From Lachnospiraceae bacterium (GTDB lineage: Bacteria > Bacillota > Clostridia > Lachnospirales > Lachnospiraceae): a stretch of 64,000 bases of DNA. Below the pieces are notes generated by a model. The model was not told where the DNA came from, did no database searches, and saw only the letters and a list, made by a program, of their open reading frames with translations. The stretch spans positions 62,001-126,000 of the forward strand of contig SVEH01000003.1 of assembly GCA_015057455.1 (NCBI GenBank). The letters run 5' to 3'. Shown here in pieces: positions 1-9,082 of the stretch. Numbering within the stretch: position 1 is the stretch's first letter; each line of letters opens with the position of its first letter. The position numbers and the translations under genes are program-made.

Positions 1-2186
1 GCCTTAACAGCTTCAGCTACTTCTACTACTACATCTTTAACGTTCTTTAACTCTTTCTTCTCACCAACAAGTGGGATCATGATTTCAGGAACGATATCGT
101 ATCCTTTTTCATTCTTAACTTCGATAGCTGCTTCCATAACTGCTCTAGTTTGCATTCTTGCAATCTCTGGATAAGTTACAGCAAGACGGCATCCTCTGTG
201 TCCCATCATTGGGTTGAATTCATGTAAAGCGTCACATTTAGCTTTAACATCTTCAACAGTAAGACCCATATCTTCTGCTAATGCTTTGATATCTTCTTCT
301 TCAGTTGGAACGAACTCATGTAGAGGTGGATCTAAGTAACGAACTGTCATTGGTCTTCCCTCTAAAGTCTCGTACATAGCCTTGAAGTCAGCCTTTTGGA
401 ATTCTCCGATTGCCTTAAGAGCTTCTTCTCTTTGCTCAACTGTATCTGAAAGAATCATTCTTCTGAACTTAGGTATTCTGTTCTCACCGAAGAACATATG
501 CTCTGTACGGCAAAGTCCGATACCTTCTGCTCCTAATTTAACAGCGTTAGCTGTATCCTCTGGAGTATCAGCGTTAGTTCTTACCATTAATGTTCTATAT
601 TCATCTGCCCAAGCCATAATTCTACCGAAGTTTCCTCCGATTGAAGCTTCAACAGTCTTAATATCTCCATCATAAATCTTTCCTGTGCTACCATCTAATG
701 AGATGAAATCTCCTTCATGATATGTATGTCCGCCAAGTTCAAACACCTTAGCTTCTTCATCGATCTTAATTTCTCCACATCCTGATACACAGCAAGTACC
801 CATACCACGAGCAACAACTGCTGCGTGAGATGTCATACCACCACGAACTGTTAAGATACCTTGAGCTGCATGCATACCTTCGATATCTTCTGGTGAAGTC
901 TCAAGACGAACAAGGATAACTCTTTCTCCTCTTTCTCCAGCTTCTTTAGCGTCATCAGCTGTAAAGTATACCTTACCTGCTGCTGCACCTGGTGATGCTG
1001 GAAGAGCTGATCCGATAACTACTCCTGCTTTTAATGCATCTGCATCAAATGTTGGGTGAAGTAATTGATCAAGTGACTTAGCTTCAATTCTAAGTACAGC
1101 TTCCTCTGGAGTGATCATTCCTTCGTCTACTAAATCACAAGCGATTTGAAGAGCAGCTTGTGCAGTTCTCTTACCATTACGAGTTTGTAAGAAGTATAAT
1201 TTCTTATCTTGGATAGTGAATTCCATATCTTGCATATCTCTGTAGTGGTTCTCTAATTTTTGAGCGATTTCCATAAATTGTGCGTAGCACTCTGGCATAT
1301 CTTCCTCTAATCTTGCAATTGGTTGAGGAGTTCTGATACCAGCAACAACGTCTTCACCTTGAGCGTTGATTAGGTACTCACCATAGATTCCTTTTTCACC
1401 AGTAGATGGGTTACGAGTAAATGCAACACCTGTACCTGATGTATCTCCCATGTTACCGAATACCATTGCTTGAACGTTAACTGCTGTACCCCAGTCACCT
1501 GGAATATCGTTCATTCTTCTGTAAACGATAGCTCTTGGGTTATCCCATGAACGGAATACTGCTTTAACAGCTTCCATTAATTGAACCTTAGGATCTTGTG
1601 GGAAATCTTCTCCCATTTTCTCTTTGTATATAGCTTTATATTTAGCTATAACTTCTTTTAAATCATCTGCAGTTAAGTCTGTATCAAACTTAGCTCCCTT
1701 AGCTTCTTTGATATCATCTAAGATACCTTCGAAGAAAGTTTTGCTCATTTCCATAACTACATCTGAGAACATTTGGATAAATCTTCTATATGAATCGTAT
1801 GCGAATCTAGGATTTCCTGTCTTCTTAGCAAATCCCTCAACTGCTACGTCATTTAAACCTAAGTTAAGAATAGTGTCCATCATACCAGGCATTGAAGCTC
1901 TAGCTCCTGAACGAACTGATACTAATAATGGATCTTCAGTATCCCCAAATTTCTTTCCTTGGATCTTCTCTAATTCAGCGATTGCATCAAAGATTTGTCC
2001 TTGGATTTCTTCTGTAATTTTCTTTCCGCTGTTATAGTAATCTGTACAAGCTTCTGTTGTTACAGTAAAACCTTGAGGGATTGGTAATCCTAAACCTGTC
2101 ATTTCTGCAAGGTTAGCACCTTTTCCACCAAGAAGGTTCTTCATATCAGCGTTACCTTCTTTAAACAAATATACCCATTTTGCCAT
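1..2186 (-). CDS. ppdK: Pyruvate, phosphate dikinase (3' end outside window)
   Basis: Interconverts pyruvate + ATP + phosphate with PEP + AMP + pyrophosphate; in fermentative clostridia it works in cytosolic glycolysis or gluconeogenesis. The N-terminus (MAKWVYLFKEGNADMKNLLG) and the glycine-rich GGKGANLAEMTGLGLPIP are typical of the nucleotide-binding domain. The phosphohistidine motif GGMTSHAAVVARGMG followed by TCCVSGCGEI lies near 760-850, so the mobile central domain is complete. The reading frame is still open at base 1 after 728 codons; the family is about 875 residues, so roughly 145 residues of the PEP-binding barrel lie outside. The ATG at 2184-2186 has a perfect AGGAGG 7 bases upstream. 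A strong promoter precedes it with a 140-nt leader. It is probably monocistronic. Confidence 0.97.
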   Translation of the reverse strand, partial: MAKWVYLFKEGNADMKNLLGGKGANLAEMTGLGLPIPQGFTVTTEACTDYYNSGKKITEEIQGQIFDAIAELEKIQGKKFGDTEDPLLVSVRSGARASMPGMMDTILNLGLNDVAVEGFAKKTGNPRFAYDSYRRFIQMFSDVVMEMSKTFFEGILDDIKEAKGAKFDTDLTADDLKEVIAKYKAIYKEKMGEDFPQDPKVQLMEAVKAVFRSWDNPRAIVYRRMNDIPGDWGTAVNVQAMVFGNMGDTSGTGVAFTRNPSTGEKGIYGEYLINAQGEDVVAGIRTPQPIARLEEDMPECYAQFMEIAQKLENHYRDMQDMEFTIQDKKLYFLQTRNGKRTAQAALQIACDLVDEGMITPEEAVLRIEAKSLDQLLHPTFDADALKAGVVIGSALPASPGAAAGKVYFTADDAKEAGERGERVILVRLETSPEDIEGMHAAQGILTVRGGMTSHAAVVARGMGTCCVSGCGEIKIDEEAKVFELGGHTYHEGDFISLDGSTGKIYDGDIKTVEASIGGNFGRIMAWADEYRTLMVRTNADTPEDTANAVKLGAEGIGLCRTEHMFFGENRIPKFRRMILSDTVEQREEALKAIGEFQKADFKAMYETLEGRPMTVRYLDPPLHEFVPTEEEDIKALAEDMGLTVEDVKAKCDALHEFNPMMGHRGCRLAVTYPEIARMQTRAVMEAAIEVKNEKGYDIVPEIMIPLVGEKKELKNVKDVVVEVAEAVK

Positions 2187-2332
2187 TTAAAGTTACCTCC
2201 TAAATTTATATTAAATATATATTTATTTTGCTAAGTCGTATAACTCCTAATTAATTAGACAATCCCAAATTAACCAAGACTCATCGCAGTAGGTATGATT
2301 GCGATATATTTCGACTTTAGTCACCGTTTTAC

Positions 2333-2361
2333 ATTATAACATAAGTGTTTTCATATGTTAA
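2333..2361 (-). promoter_or_regulatory. Sigma-A promoter of ppdK
   Basis: On the minus strand TTAACA (2356-2361), a 17-nt spacer and TATAAT (2333-2338). This predicts a leader of about 140 nt. The leader contains a 5-bp TCGCA/TGCGA hairpin (2284-2304); it matches no riboswitch family I know. Confidence 0.75.
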
Positions 2362-2571
2362 GCTTTTTTTATTTTTTTTGTAATTTTTCTTATTTTGTGG
2401 CTTTTATCACTTATTTTCTAACTCTTATAATCATCTTTTTTAAAAAAATAAAAGACTTAAAAACAACTCATGTTGTTAATTATAAAATTAGATAACATTG
2501 TATCTCTTGCAAAACAACTTATGCAAGAAGTTTCTGTGATTGATTACAATAATGCCGCTTAAATATATTTA

Positions 2572-2612
2572 AAGGGCTGTGAAAAAATACTAATGCATTT
2601 TTTCACAGCCCT
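2572..2612 (-). terminator. Hairpin terminator after the 602-aa membrane protein
   Basis: A 16-bp perfect stem (aagggctgtgaaaaaa pairs with ttttttcacagccctt) starts 12 bases beyond the stop of the upstream gene. Transcription of ppdK and of this gene run the same way, so it insulates ppdK. Confidence 0.85.
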
Positions 2613-2623
2613 TATACTTAACT

Positions 2624-4432
2624 TTATTTCACCATAAAGTCACCTAATACAATACCATATGTCTTTATATCTTGGCCTTCTGCAGAACTCCATGATAATT
2701 TTATTGTTTTATATTTTGCAATATTTACTGTAATTTCTTCATTATCACTATCTTCTGCCATTGCTGATGACTTGAATATTTCGTTGCCATCTCCATATAT
2801 GCGTAATATACCTTTACCTTCTTTGTAATAAGCTATATCATCACTATTTACATAGCCAATAACACCAGTTAATGTTTTATATCCACTATTGGCAAATGTT
2901 ACACTTCCTGTTTTATCTAGATTTCTATAACCTACTGCTTCTAATACAGACTCATATTTGTTGCCTTGAGCATCTGTATAATTAGCTACATCTGTAATTG
3001 TATATGACTTACCTTCTTTTTTAAGGTCTTTTATCTTAGTAATATATGTTCCTTTTTCTACTTTTGAACCATATTGCGCTAATAACTTTGTAGCTCTATC
3101 ATCATCTGAATTAATTCGCAAATATGATTTTATCATAGATACTGCAACGGTATATCGTTCACTCTTAATGTATTCATCTATTTCTTTATACATATTATCT
3201 GTAAGCGATGACATCATTTCAATTAGTCTTATATCTTCTCCATATTCGCCAATTGCTTGTTTCACAACTTTTATAGCGTTAATATGCTGTTTTCTCTTTG
3301 AATACACATCAACTGTATCCATAATATCTGATATATCTAATGATAATTTTGCACTTCTATATGTCTGTAATTGTTTATTAGTCTGTTCATCATCAACTAG
3401 TACCTTTAAAGTATCTTGCATTACTTTTATTGCTTTATCATATTCTTCCGTTTCAGCATATTTTTCAGATTCTTCAAATCTAGTTTCTCTATATGCATTA
3501 GATGCCTTCTTTAATTGTGTCTGAGCACTCTTATAGTTATAATCTTCTGCAATAACTTTTCTAAAATATGAAATAGCTTCTATAAGTTTCTTTGCCTCAA
3601 ATTGTTCACACCCTTTTTTATAATTACCTTCTGATGTAACAATTCTATCATACAAGTTAAGCATATCTTTAACTTCTGTTATATCACTAGTACTAATCTT
3701 AGCTAACTTGTTAAGTTCCTCTATAGCCTTATCTGATTTTATGATACCTTTACTATATTTTTGATATATCGCTTTTGTTTTTTCAGCAATCATAATATCT
3801 GCTTGTGATAATTGTGAATCCATTAAATTCTCATATATCTCTTGTGCATGTGTATATTGACTATCATGCAAAGCAGAATTAAATTTATCTAGCTCAGCTC
3901 GCTTAATAATAAATGTATAACAACCTACAGAACAAGCAACCATTAAAATAATAGCTACAATTATAAGTCGTATCATTTTTTTCTTTCTATCTATGGATTT
4001 CTTGCGAACATATTCTTCATCTTCTTCTAAGATTTCAAACTCATCATCATCCATACTTTCAAATGCTACAACATCATTCTGTACTTTTGGTATTCCCTCC
4101 GTCCTACTATCCTTTGGAACTGTTACTTCACTATACTTAGAATCTAATCTTTCAAACTCTTCTTTACTTAACCTATCGCTATCAGACTTAACCTTCTTGT
4201 CTAAAGCCTTCTTATTATCTAGAGCTTTCTTATTATCACACACTCTCTTTTTATCTGATTTGTCTTTCTTAGATTCTAAATCTTTTTTATTTTTCTTATT
4301 CTTTTTGTCTTTATCTTTCTTATTTTTCTTGTCTTTTTTATCTTTTTTGTCGTTCTTCTTATCGGATTTGTTTTCTGATTTTTTCTCTGGAGCACTTTCT
4401 CCTTCATTTATCTCAAAATCGAAATCGTCCAT
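2624..4432 (-). CDS. Single-pass membrane protein, Lys/Asp-rich cytoplasmic tail and TPR-like helical region
   Basis: Function not recognised. Residues 15-85 are a highly charged Lys/Asp/Asn run containing a short duplication (DNKKALDNKKALDKK). An acidic stretch (DDDEFEILEEDEE) at 128-140 is followed by a single transmembrane helix at about 153-176. The tail faces the cytoplasm by the positive-inside rule. Outside are about 280 residues of helical, TPR-like repeats (several EEYDKAIKVM and KLIEAISYFRKVIAED type segments) and a C-terminal beta-rich domain of about 130 residues. The start has GGAGG 10 bases upstream. It lies 25 bases after the aminotransferase stop, so the two are probably cotranscribed and end at the terminator 2572-2612. 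It may be an envelope scaffold protein; that is inference. Confidence 0.85.
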   Translation of the reverse strand: MDDFDFEINEGESAPEKKSENKSDKKNDKKDKKDKKNKKDKDKKNKKNKKDLESKKDKSDKKRVCDNKKALDNKKALDKKVKSDSDRLSKEEFERLDSKYSEVTVPKDSRTEGIPKVQNDVVAFESMDDDEFEILEEDEEYVRKKSIDRKKKMIRLIIVAIILMVACSVGCYTFIIKRAELDKFNSALHDSQYTHAQEIYENLMDSQLSQADIMIAEKTKAIYQKYSKGIIKSDKAIEELNKLAKISTSDITEVKDMLNLYDRIVTSEGNYKKGCEQFEAKKLIEAISYFRKVIAEDYNYKSAQTQLKKASNAYRETRFEESEKYAETEEYDKAIKVMQDTLKVLVDDEQTNKQLQTYRSAKLSLDISDIMDTVDVYSKRKQHINAIKVVKQAIGEYGEDIRLIEMMSSLTDNMYKEIDEYIKSERYTVAVSMIKSYLRINSDDDRATKLLAQYGSKVEKGTYITKIKDLKKEGKSYTITDVANYTDAQGNKYESVLEAVGYRNLDKTGSVTFANSGYKTLTGVIGYVNSDDIAYYKEGKGILRIYGDGNEIFKSSAMAEDSDNEEITVNIAKYKTIKLSWSSAEGQDIKTYGIVLGDFMVK

Positions 4433-4457
4433 ACTTTCTAATCCTCCACTAAAATGA

Positions 4458-5744
4458 TTATTTTGTCTCTAATATTTTATCGACACTTGCTAGCTTAACA
4501 CATAGTATAAATATTTCTGTTGCTTGCTCTAGCTCTTCTAATGATGGAAATGATGGAGCAATTCTTATATTGGAATCTTTTGGATCTTTACCATATGGGA
4601 ATGTTGCACCTGCTGGTGTCATTATAACTCCTGCTTCTTTGCACATAGAAACTACCTTTTTAGCACAACCTTCAAGTGTTTCAAATGAAATAAAATATCC
4701 ACCCTTAGGATTCGTCCATTCTCCTATTCCTAATCCACCTAATTCACTTTCACATTTATCGATAACTGTTTTAAATTTAGGTAATAATATCTTGGCATGC
4801 TTACGCATATGCTTCATTACCCCATCAAAATTATCGAAAAATCTACTATGTCTTAATTGGTTAACTTTATCATAACCAATTGTCGCAATAGACATTTGTT
4901 TTCTTATAAATTCTAAGTTTGCATCTGAAGCTGCAATTCCCGCAACTCCTGAACCAGGGAATGTTACTTTTGATGTAGAACAAAATTTGTATACTATATC
5001 TCCATTCCCCACGCTATCTGCTTCACCTAGTATCTCTATTATATTATCTTGATCATGTTTATATAAATGATGTATACCATATGCATTATCCCAATATATT
5101 CTAAAATCTTTTGCTGCTGGTTTTAATCTAGCAAATCTTCTAACTGTTTCATCTGAATATGTTATTCCTTGTGGATTTGAATACTTTGGAACACACCATA
5201 TACCTTTTATCATTTCATCTGAACTTACAAGTTCTTCTACCATATCCATATCTGGACCAGTAGGCAACATTGGAACTGTAATCATCTCTATCCCAAAGAA
5301 CTCACATATTGCAAAATGTCTATCATATCCTGGTGATGGACATAAAAACTTAACTGGTTTATCAAGTTTCATCCATGGTGTACTTCCCATAACACCATGT
5401 GTCATAGAACGAGATACTGTATCATACATAACGTTAAGGCTTGAGTTACCATACATAATTATATTCTCAATAGGGCACTCTATCATATCACTTAACATTC
5501 TCTTTGCTTCATTAATTCCTTCAAGTACGCCATAATTACGACAATCCACACCTTGCTCACAAGTAAGCACTTTCCCTGACAAAGTCTTCATCATAGGCAT
5601 AGATAAATCTAACTGTTCTTTACAAGGTTTACCTCTAGACATATCAAGCTGTAACCCTAATTCTTTAGCCTTTTTATATTTTTTCTCTAATTTCTCTTTT
5701 AATTGCACAAGTTCTTCTTTTGACATATCTATATATTTCTTCAT
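4458..5744 (-). CDS. Aspartate aminotransferase, group Ic (MocR-like fold)
   Basis: PLP enzyme of the aminotransferase I family, subgroup with an N-terminal helical extension and the MSRGKP motif (residues 39-44), typical of the AspT/PF12897 group. It transfers the amino group between aspartate and 2-oxoglutarate in the cytosol. The PLP lysine is in FCSTSKVTFPGSG; the substrate-carboxylate arginine is likely in the C-terminal NIRIAPSFP. At 428 residues it has the normal length. A leader of about 150 nt with an unusual conserved structure (5797-5880) precedes it, and the 602-aa membrane protein follows. The family call is secure; substrate preference is inferred from the subgroup. Confidence 0.9.
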   Translation of the reverse strand: MKKYIDMSKEELVQLKEKLEKKYKKAKELGLQLDMSRGKPCKEQLDLSMPMMKTLSGKVLTCEQGVDCRNYGVLEGINEAKRMLSDMIECPIENIIMYGNSSLNVMYDTVSRSMTHGVMGSTPWMKLDKPVKFLCPSPGYDRHFAICEFFGIEMITVPMLPTGPDMDMVEELVSSDEMIKGIWCVPKYSNPQGITYSDETVRRFARLKPAAKDFRIYWDNAYGIHHLYKHDQDNIIEILGEADSVGNGDIVYKFCSTSKVTFPGSGVAGIAASDANLEFIRKQMSIATIGYDKVNQLRHSRFFDNFDGVMKHMRKHAKILLPKFKTVIDKCESELGGLGIGEWTNPKGGYFISFETLEGCAKKVVSMCKEAGVIMTPAGATFPYGKDPKDSNIRIAPSFPSLEELEQATEIFILCVKLASVDKILETK

Positions 5745-5796
5745 ACTAAACCTCCATCTATCTCTTCATTACATATCTTATCCATCAATATCACCT

Positions 5797-5880
5797 AGAA
5801 CAAAGATGACAAGTCATCAGTGGCTACCTATATCCCTCACTCATGAGGGACTTAACATCTTTGTGCACCAAATTCGTTTT
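5797..5880 (-). promoter_or_regulatory. Structured leader element, copy 1
   Basis: In the 5' leader of the aminotransferase. The minus strand forms an outer stem ACAAAGATG/CATCTTTGT enclosing a perfect TCCCTCA/TGAGGGA hairpin. The 3' 37 bases (5797-5833) match 12766-12802 at 32 of 37 positions in the same orientation. No known riboswitch class is recognised. A 24-base segment just upstream (5871-5894) recurs once, with one mismatch, after the vanW-like gene (49799-49822). Confidence 0.5.
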
Positions 5881-5989
5881 GCAAAGCAAAAAAACAATTA
5901 TTATAACTCTTAATAGTAGACCATTTTTCCCTAAATTTGTCAATATTCTATGCATAATGTTCACAAAATATGCATAATAATGCACCTAT

Positions 5990-6277
5990 TTAATATGCTT
6001 TTGTCACATCAAATTCCTTCCAATATTCGTCTATTTGTTTCTTTCTATAATAATTATGATATTTTAAAGCCATGTCCCAGAATATCTGCTCATCTTTCAC
6101 GGCAATCTGAATATCATCCTCATTCTTCATCTTTATTTTCTTGCCATCGCTCATCTTAATAATACACTCTCTTGCTTTTTCTTCCCATTCCAATATAATC
6201 TCTTCTGTCATCTCATCATATTCTGTAAGCAAATATTTTATCTCTTCTAAATAATCTTCTATATCCCAATATTCCAT
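5990..6277 (-). CDS. Small acidic hypothetical protein (95 aa)
   Basis: No family recognised. The protein is soluble, acidic in its first half and rich in aromatic residues (Trp and Tyr throughout; MALKYHNYYRKK near the C-terminus). It has no signal peptide or membrane segment. The ATG is preceded by an AGAGAGG ribosome site at normal spacing, which supports it as a real gene. It stands alone between the fibro-slime region and the aminotransferase, with at least 245 bases of spacer on each side. It may be a small regulator or a partner protein; nothing in the sequence decides this. Confidence 0.65.
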   Translation of the reverse strand: MEYWDIEDYLEEIKYLLTEYDEMTEEIILEWEEKARECIIKMSDGKKIKMKNEDDIQIAVKDEQIFWDMALKYHNYYRKKQIDEYWKEFDVTKAY

Positions 6278-6891
6278 CTTTTAAACCTCTCTTACTCTAT
6301 GTTATATATAAATTCTAATATTATTTACCATCTATACTGCGTAGCATGCTTTTTATACTATATTTAATTTTTATACTTCTCTAAAAAATCACCTTACAAT
6401 ATTACACACAATAATATAATACCATTTTTTTACAGTGTATTACAAGCCTTTGCTTACATAGCCAGATAAAGATATGTATTTTTGCTTACCACAACTCTTA
6501 TCAAAGGTCCAAAATTTATCCCTTGCTAGATACACTCATTTTACGCATCAAGTACATTTCAAACGCAAAAATAGGAGCGCAACCTTACACGCTACGCTCC
6601 CTGTATTTTTGCCTGCTTTCGATAATGCAAGCTACCTATCCTAGGTAAAAATACTAGACTTCAGTACCCCTACTGAACGTCAATATAAAAATCCCCATCA
6701 TCGGTGACAACCGCTTCCACACAGCTGCCACGAAATTAGTATCTCCTTTAGTAACGCCTTAGATCCTTTTATCCCTTCCATAAATAGGTTGTTTCCAACC
6801 TTATAATGTATCACTAACACCTTATGCTAGCTCTACATAAGGTTCCATCATGACCGCCATCTTAATATGGCGCTATAGCTGGTACCTTGAT
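6278..6891. other. Intergenic region after the fibro-slime gene, no convincing gene
   Basis: It holds a small CGCCAT/ATGGCG hairpin (6855-6872), a larger terminator-like hairpin at 6565-6612, and a stretch at 6660-6780 with higher GC than most spacers. One frame there ends in a protein-like tail (VTDDGDFYIDVQ) but has stop codons only 20 codons upstream, so it could be the decayed end of a second surface gene. Confidence 0.4.
6565..6612 (-). terminator. Terminator-like hairpin downstream of the fibro-slime gene
   Basis: GCAAAAATA, GGAGCG and their complements pair across a 15-nt loop; the 3' arm carries the TATTTTTG tract. It is 280 bases past the stop codon, so it may close a longer transcript. 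Confidence 0.5.
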
Positions 6892-8112
6892 TTAATAGCT
6901 ACCCCTAGCTGTTTGTGCTACTATAGGCCCTCCAGCCAGTTCCTCTGCCTCTGTTGGCTCCTTAGTAGCAGGACCCGCTAAATCATCAGATAGACCTTCA
7001 TAATCATCAGGAGTCTTGTCCTCTTGCAATCTAAATGTAATTCTACAATTGGAATATGATCCACCGCGTTCTAAATAATAGACCTGTAACTTATGTCTTC
7101 CTACTGAAAGCGATTTAATAAATGTATTCTCAACGGAAATGGTAGTAATCTCGTCACTAAACCTTTCCTCTCTCTCGTCAAAATGATTCCCTGTCGTTGT
7201 AACTACACCAGTCGCGAAATTGATACTGCCATCAACCTTACTATGAATGCCGCCCATATCTAGCACCAAAACGCCATCGACAAACACCCACACATCGTCA
7301 TCACCTGTGATGTCTAGCTCCATATCCTCTTCTGCACCAGCATGCGTAGTCATTTTACCTCCCTTGGTCATAACAAAAGGCACTTCTACCTTCATCCCAA
7401 AGAAGAAATTCTGGCTTCCCGATAAAGCATAATAACCATTCTCATCCAAGCCTTTAGAAGCACTAATCCTATTAAAAGGCATAAACCCATATTTCGAGCT
7501 ACCATCAAACCTATTCATCTTAAGCAACCCGTCTTCACCGACTGTTTTTGTCACTTGAACATGGTTCTTGCTACTATCATACTGCAAATATCCATCGCCC
7601 ACATTAACAAACGGAAAGCCATACGCACCTTTATAAGTCGCACCATCTGTCACATCGAATAGCTTAACCCTTGCAGAACCAGACACCGCAATTCTGTTAT
7701 TCGCAAGATCAATGATGTTTCCCGTTCCAAGTTTATTTCTAACCAAGCCCTGAACAACTTTATAATTCTGCCCCGAAATCGACTTATTATGCTCTCCCAG
7801 TCCTTTCACCACTGTTCGCTCCATAGATGTCACTGATTTCGCTTGTCCCTCTTTCTGCCTAAACAACAATAAAGCTGCATCATCATCATATTCCGTCTCG
7901 CCTACCATAAAATTTCCATTCGTACTTCTCTTTGATGGCTCGTAATCAAATAAGTCCGCCCTAAAATAACTAATATCACCCACACTAGGGTCGATATCAT
8001 TGGCCGATGACTTCACCGCCACATTCATTATATAAGGCATTGCAAGTATCAGTAATATAAGACTCGAAACAAAGAAAGAACCAAAAACTAATCTTTTTTT
8101 ATGCTTTCTCAT
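6892..8112 (-). CDS. Secreted or membrane-tethered fibro-slime domain protein
   Basis: Residues 8-30 form a signal peptide or membrane anchor (RLVFGSFFVSSLILLILAM). The C-terminal half carries the fibro-slime/PA14-like signature: FFFGMKVEVPF, then DITGDDDVWVFVDGVLVLD and MGGIHSKVDGSI, ending with RCRITFRLQ-like beta strands (SNCRITFRLQ). This module occurs in surface adhesins and Ca/carbohydrate-binding proteins. No sorting signal, pilin motif or C-terminal helix is visible, and the last 40 residues are low complexity. The ribosome site is GGGAGTG. Codon and base composition is distinctly less AT-rich than in neighbours, which suggests transfer. Two promoters lie upstream, the distal one through a c-di-GMP-I riboswitch. 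Adhesion or matrix role is inference. Confidence 0.85.
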   Translation of the reverse strand: MRKHKKRLVFGSFFVSSLILLILAMPYIMNVAVKSSANDIDPSVGDISYFRADLFDYEPSKRSTNGNFMVGETEYDDDAALLLFRQKEGQAKSVTSMERTVVKGLGEHNKSISGQNYKVVQGLVRNKLGTGNIIDLANNRIAVSGSARVKLFDVTDGATYKGAYGFPFVNVGDGYLQYDSSKNHVQVTKTVGEDGLLKMNRFDGSSKYGFMPFNRISASKGLDENGYYALSGSQNFFFGMKVEVPFVMTKGGKMTTHAGAEEDMELDITGDDDVWVFVDGVLVLDMGGIHSKVDGSINFATGVVTTTGNHFDEREERFSDEITTISVENTFIKSLSVGRHKLQVYYLERGGSYSNCRITFRLQEDKTPDDYEGLSDDLAGPATKEPTEAEELAGGPIVAQTARGSY

Positions 8113-8372
8113 AGAATCACTCCCGACTACTTTTGGCTCGCCGAAGAAACTAGCTAAACCTGATTTCTATCCTACATTACTCAGCTCCTTAAAGAAACCA
8201 CTTCTGACTCAATCAATTAACAATACATCTTAATCTAAGTAGTTAGACTACAATGATAGAGTTTCAACAAAAACATACGACTCCACTTAAACCTTCGGCC
8301 CAAAAACACGCCTCTGACTTGTATAGAATCTTAAGTTTCTGCCAGAGTCACACCTGACTCTTTCTACTTAAA

Positions 8373-8401
8373 ATAATACCAAAAATCCCTTTTTTTGTAA
8401 A
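8373..8401 (-). promoter_or_regulatory. Proximal promoter of the fibro-slime gene
   Basis: TTTACA (8396-8401), 17-nt spacer, TATTAT (8373-8378). It would give a leader of about 255 nt that begins with an AGAGTCA/TGACTCT hairpin. The leader is GC-richer than usual and may be structured, but fits no riboswitch I know. Confidence 0.6.
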
Positions 8402-8632
8402 GGTTTCAGAGCCTTTTTGACTTATTACGAATACTAACTAACAAGGGGGCATTTTTTAATAAATAAAAGCTTGACTTTTACAAATCGTAATAGTAATTCA
8501 GCTCATTTTTTTATTTCTCTTGCTTCTTATATTCTTTATTTTTTTACATTTTATAAATAGATTTATGGGATTTACACAAAATATCCAACAGAAACTTTTC
8601 ACAAAAGTTAGCCCGAACTATTTTTAGACAAT

Positions 8633-8659
8633 GTAAAACGGCCTCGTCACCGAGACCGT
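8633..8659 (-). terminator. Terminator downstream of the c-di-GMP riboswitch
   Basis: Stem ACGGTCTCG/CGAGGCCGT with a GTGA loop, followed by TTTTA on the minus strand. It lies about 87 nt after the aptamer and is the likely expression platform. Confidence 0.8.
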
Positions 8660-8745
8660 CCTACTTGGGTAGTTTAATATATTTGGAAGTTATTAAAAGG
8701 GGATCAAATTAATAATACTAACATTTGAATACAAAAAAAACTAAT

Positions 8746-8832
8746 CTAATTCGGTAACTGGCTGTCATGTTAAAGACCCTTTAGTTTTGCGTCCCATTCT
8801 TTCGAACTGGTTTGCCTTTGTCGTTGAAAAGT
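8746..8832 (-). promoter_or_regulatory. c-di-GMP-I (GEMM-I) riboswitch aptamer
   Basis: The minus strand shows the class I signature in order: CGACAAAGGCAAACC, then a stem closed by the CGAAAG tetraloop region, GGGACGCAAA, CUAAAGGGUC (tetraloop receptor side), and the closing CAGCCAGTTACCG. The aptamer sits in a transcript from the promoter at 8873-8901 and is followed by an intrinsic terminator (8633-8659). The next gene is the secreted fibro-slime protein, about 635 nt downstream, in keeping with the family's frequent control of motility and adhesion genes. Aptamer identity is secure; which gene it controls is inferred, because a second promoter lies between. Confidence 0.93.
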
Positions 8833-8872
8833 TTTCAACTAAGTTTTATATTCATCTGTTGTTTATGTTTAT

Positions 8873-8901
8873 ATAATACACTAATTCTATAGAAGTGTCA
8901 A
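8873..8901 (-). promoter_or_regulatory. Promoter of the c-di-GMP riboswitch transcript
   Basis: TTGACA (8896-8901), 17-nt spacer, TATTAT (8873-8878): near consensus sigma-A. The predicted start is about 8866, some 35 nt before the aptamer. Confidence 0.85.
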
Positions 8902-9054
8902 CACCTTTTTTTAACTTTTTTTTATTTTTTTTAATTAATTTTTGTTAGACACACCTAAAACCTTTATTATACAAGGCTTACACTCATTTAAAAAATTTAT
9001 ATTTTTTTCAATATATCTTAATTATAATCATTATTTATCAAAAATAATATTAAA

Positions 9055-9078
9055 GAAAAAAGGCAGCTAGGCTGCCTT
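9055..9078 (-). terminator. Terminator of 6S RNA
   Basis: Stem AAGGCAGC/GCTGCCTT with a 3-nt loop followed by a run of T on the minus strand. Confidence 0.9.
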
Positions 9079-9082
9079 ATTA

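Noticed and set aside
6660-6780. Small gene after the fibro-slime protein ending in VTDDGDFYIDVQ
   Set aside because: The frame has stops 20 codons upstream and no start with a convincing ribosome site; at most a gene remnant.
8112-8372. Second riboswitch in the proximal leader of the fibro-slime gene
   Set aside because: It is GC-richer and can form hairpins, but I could not match the conserved blocks of any riboswitch class.
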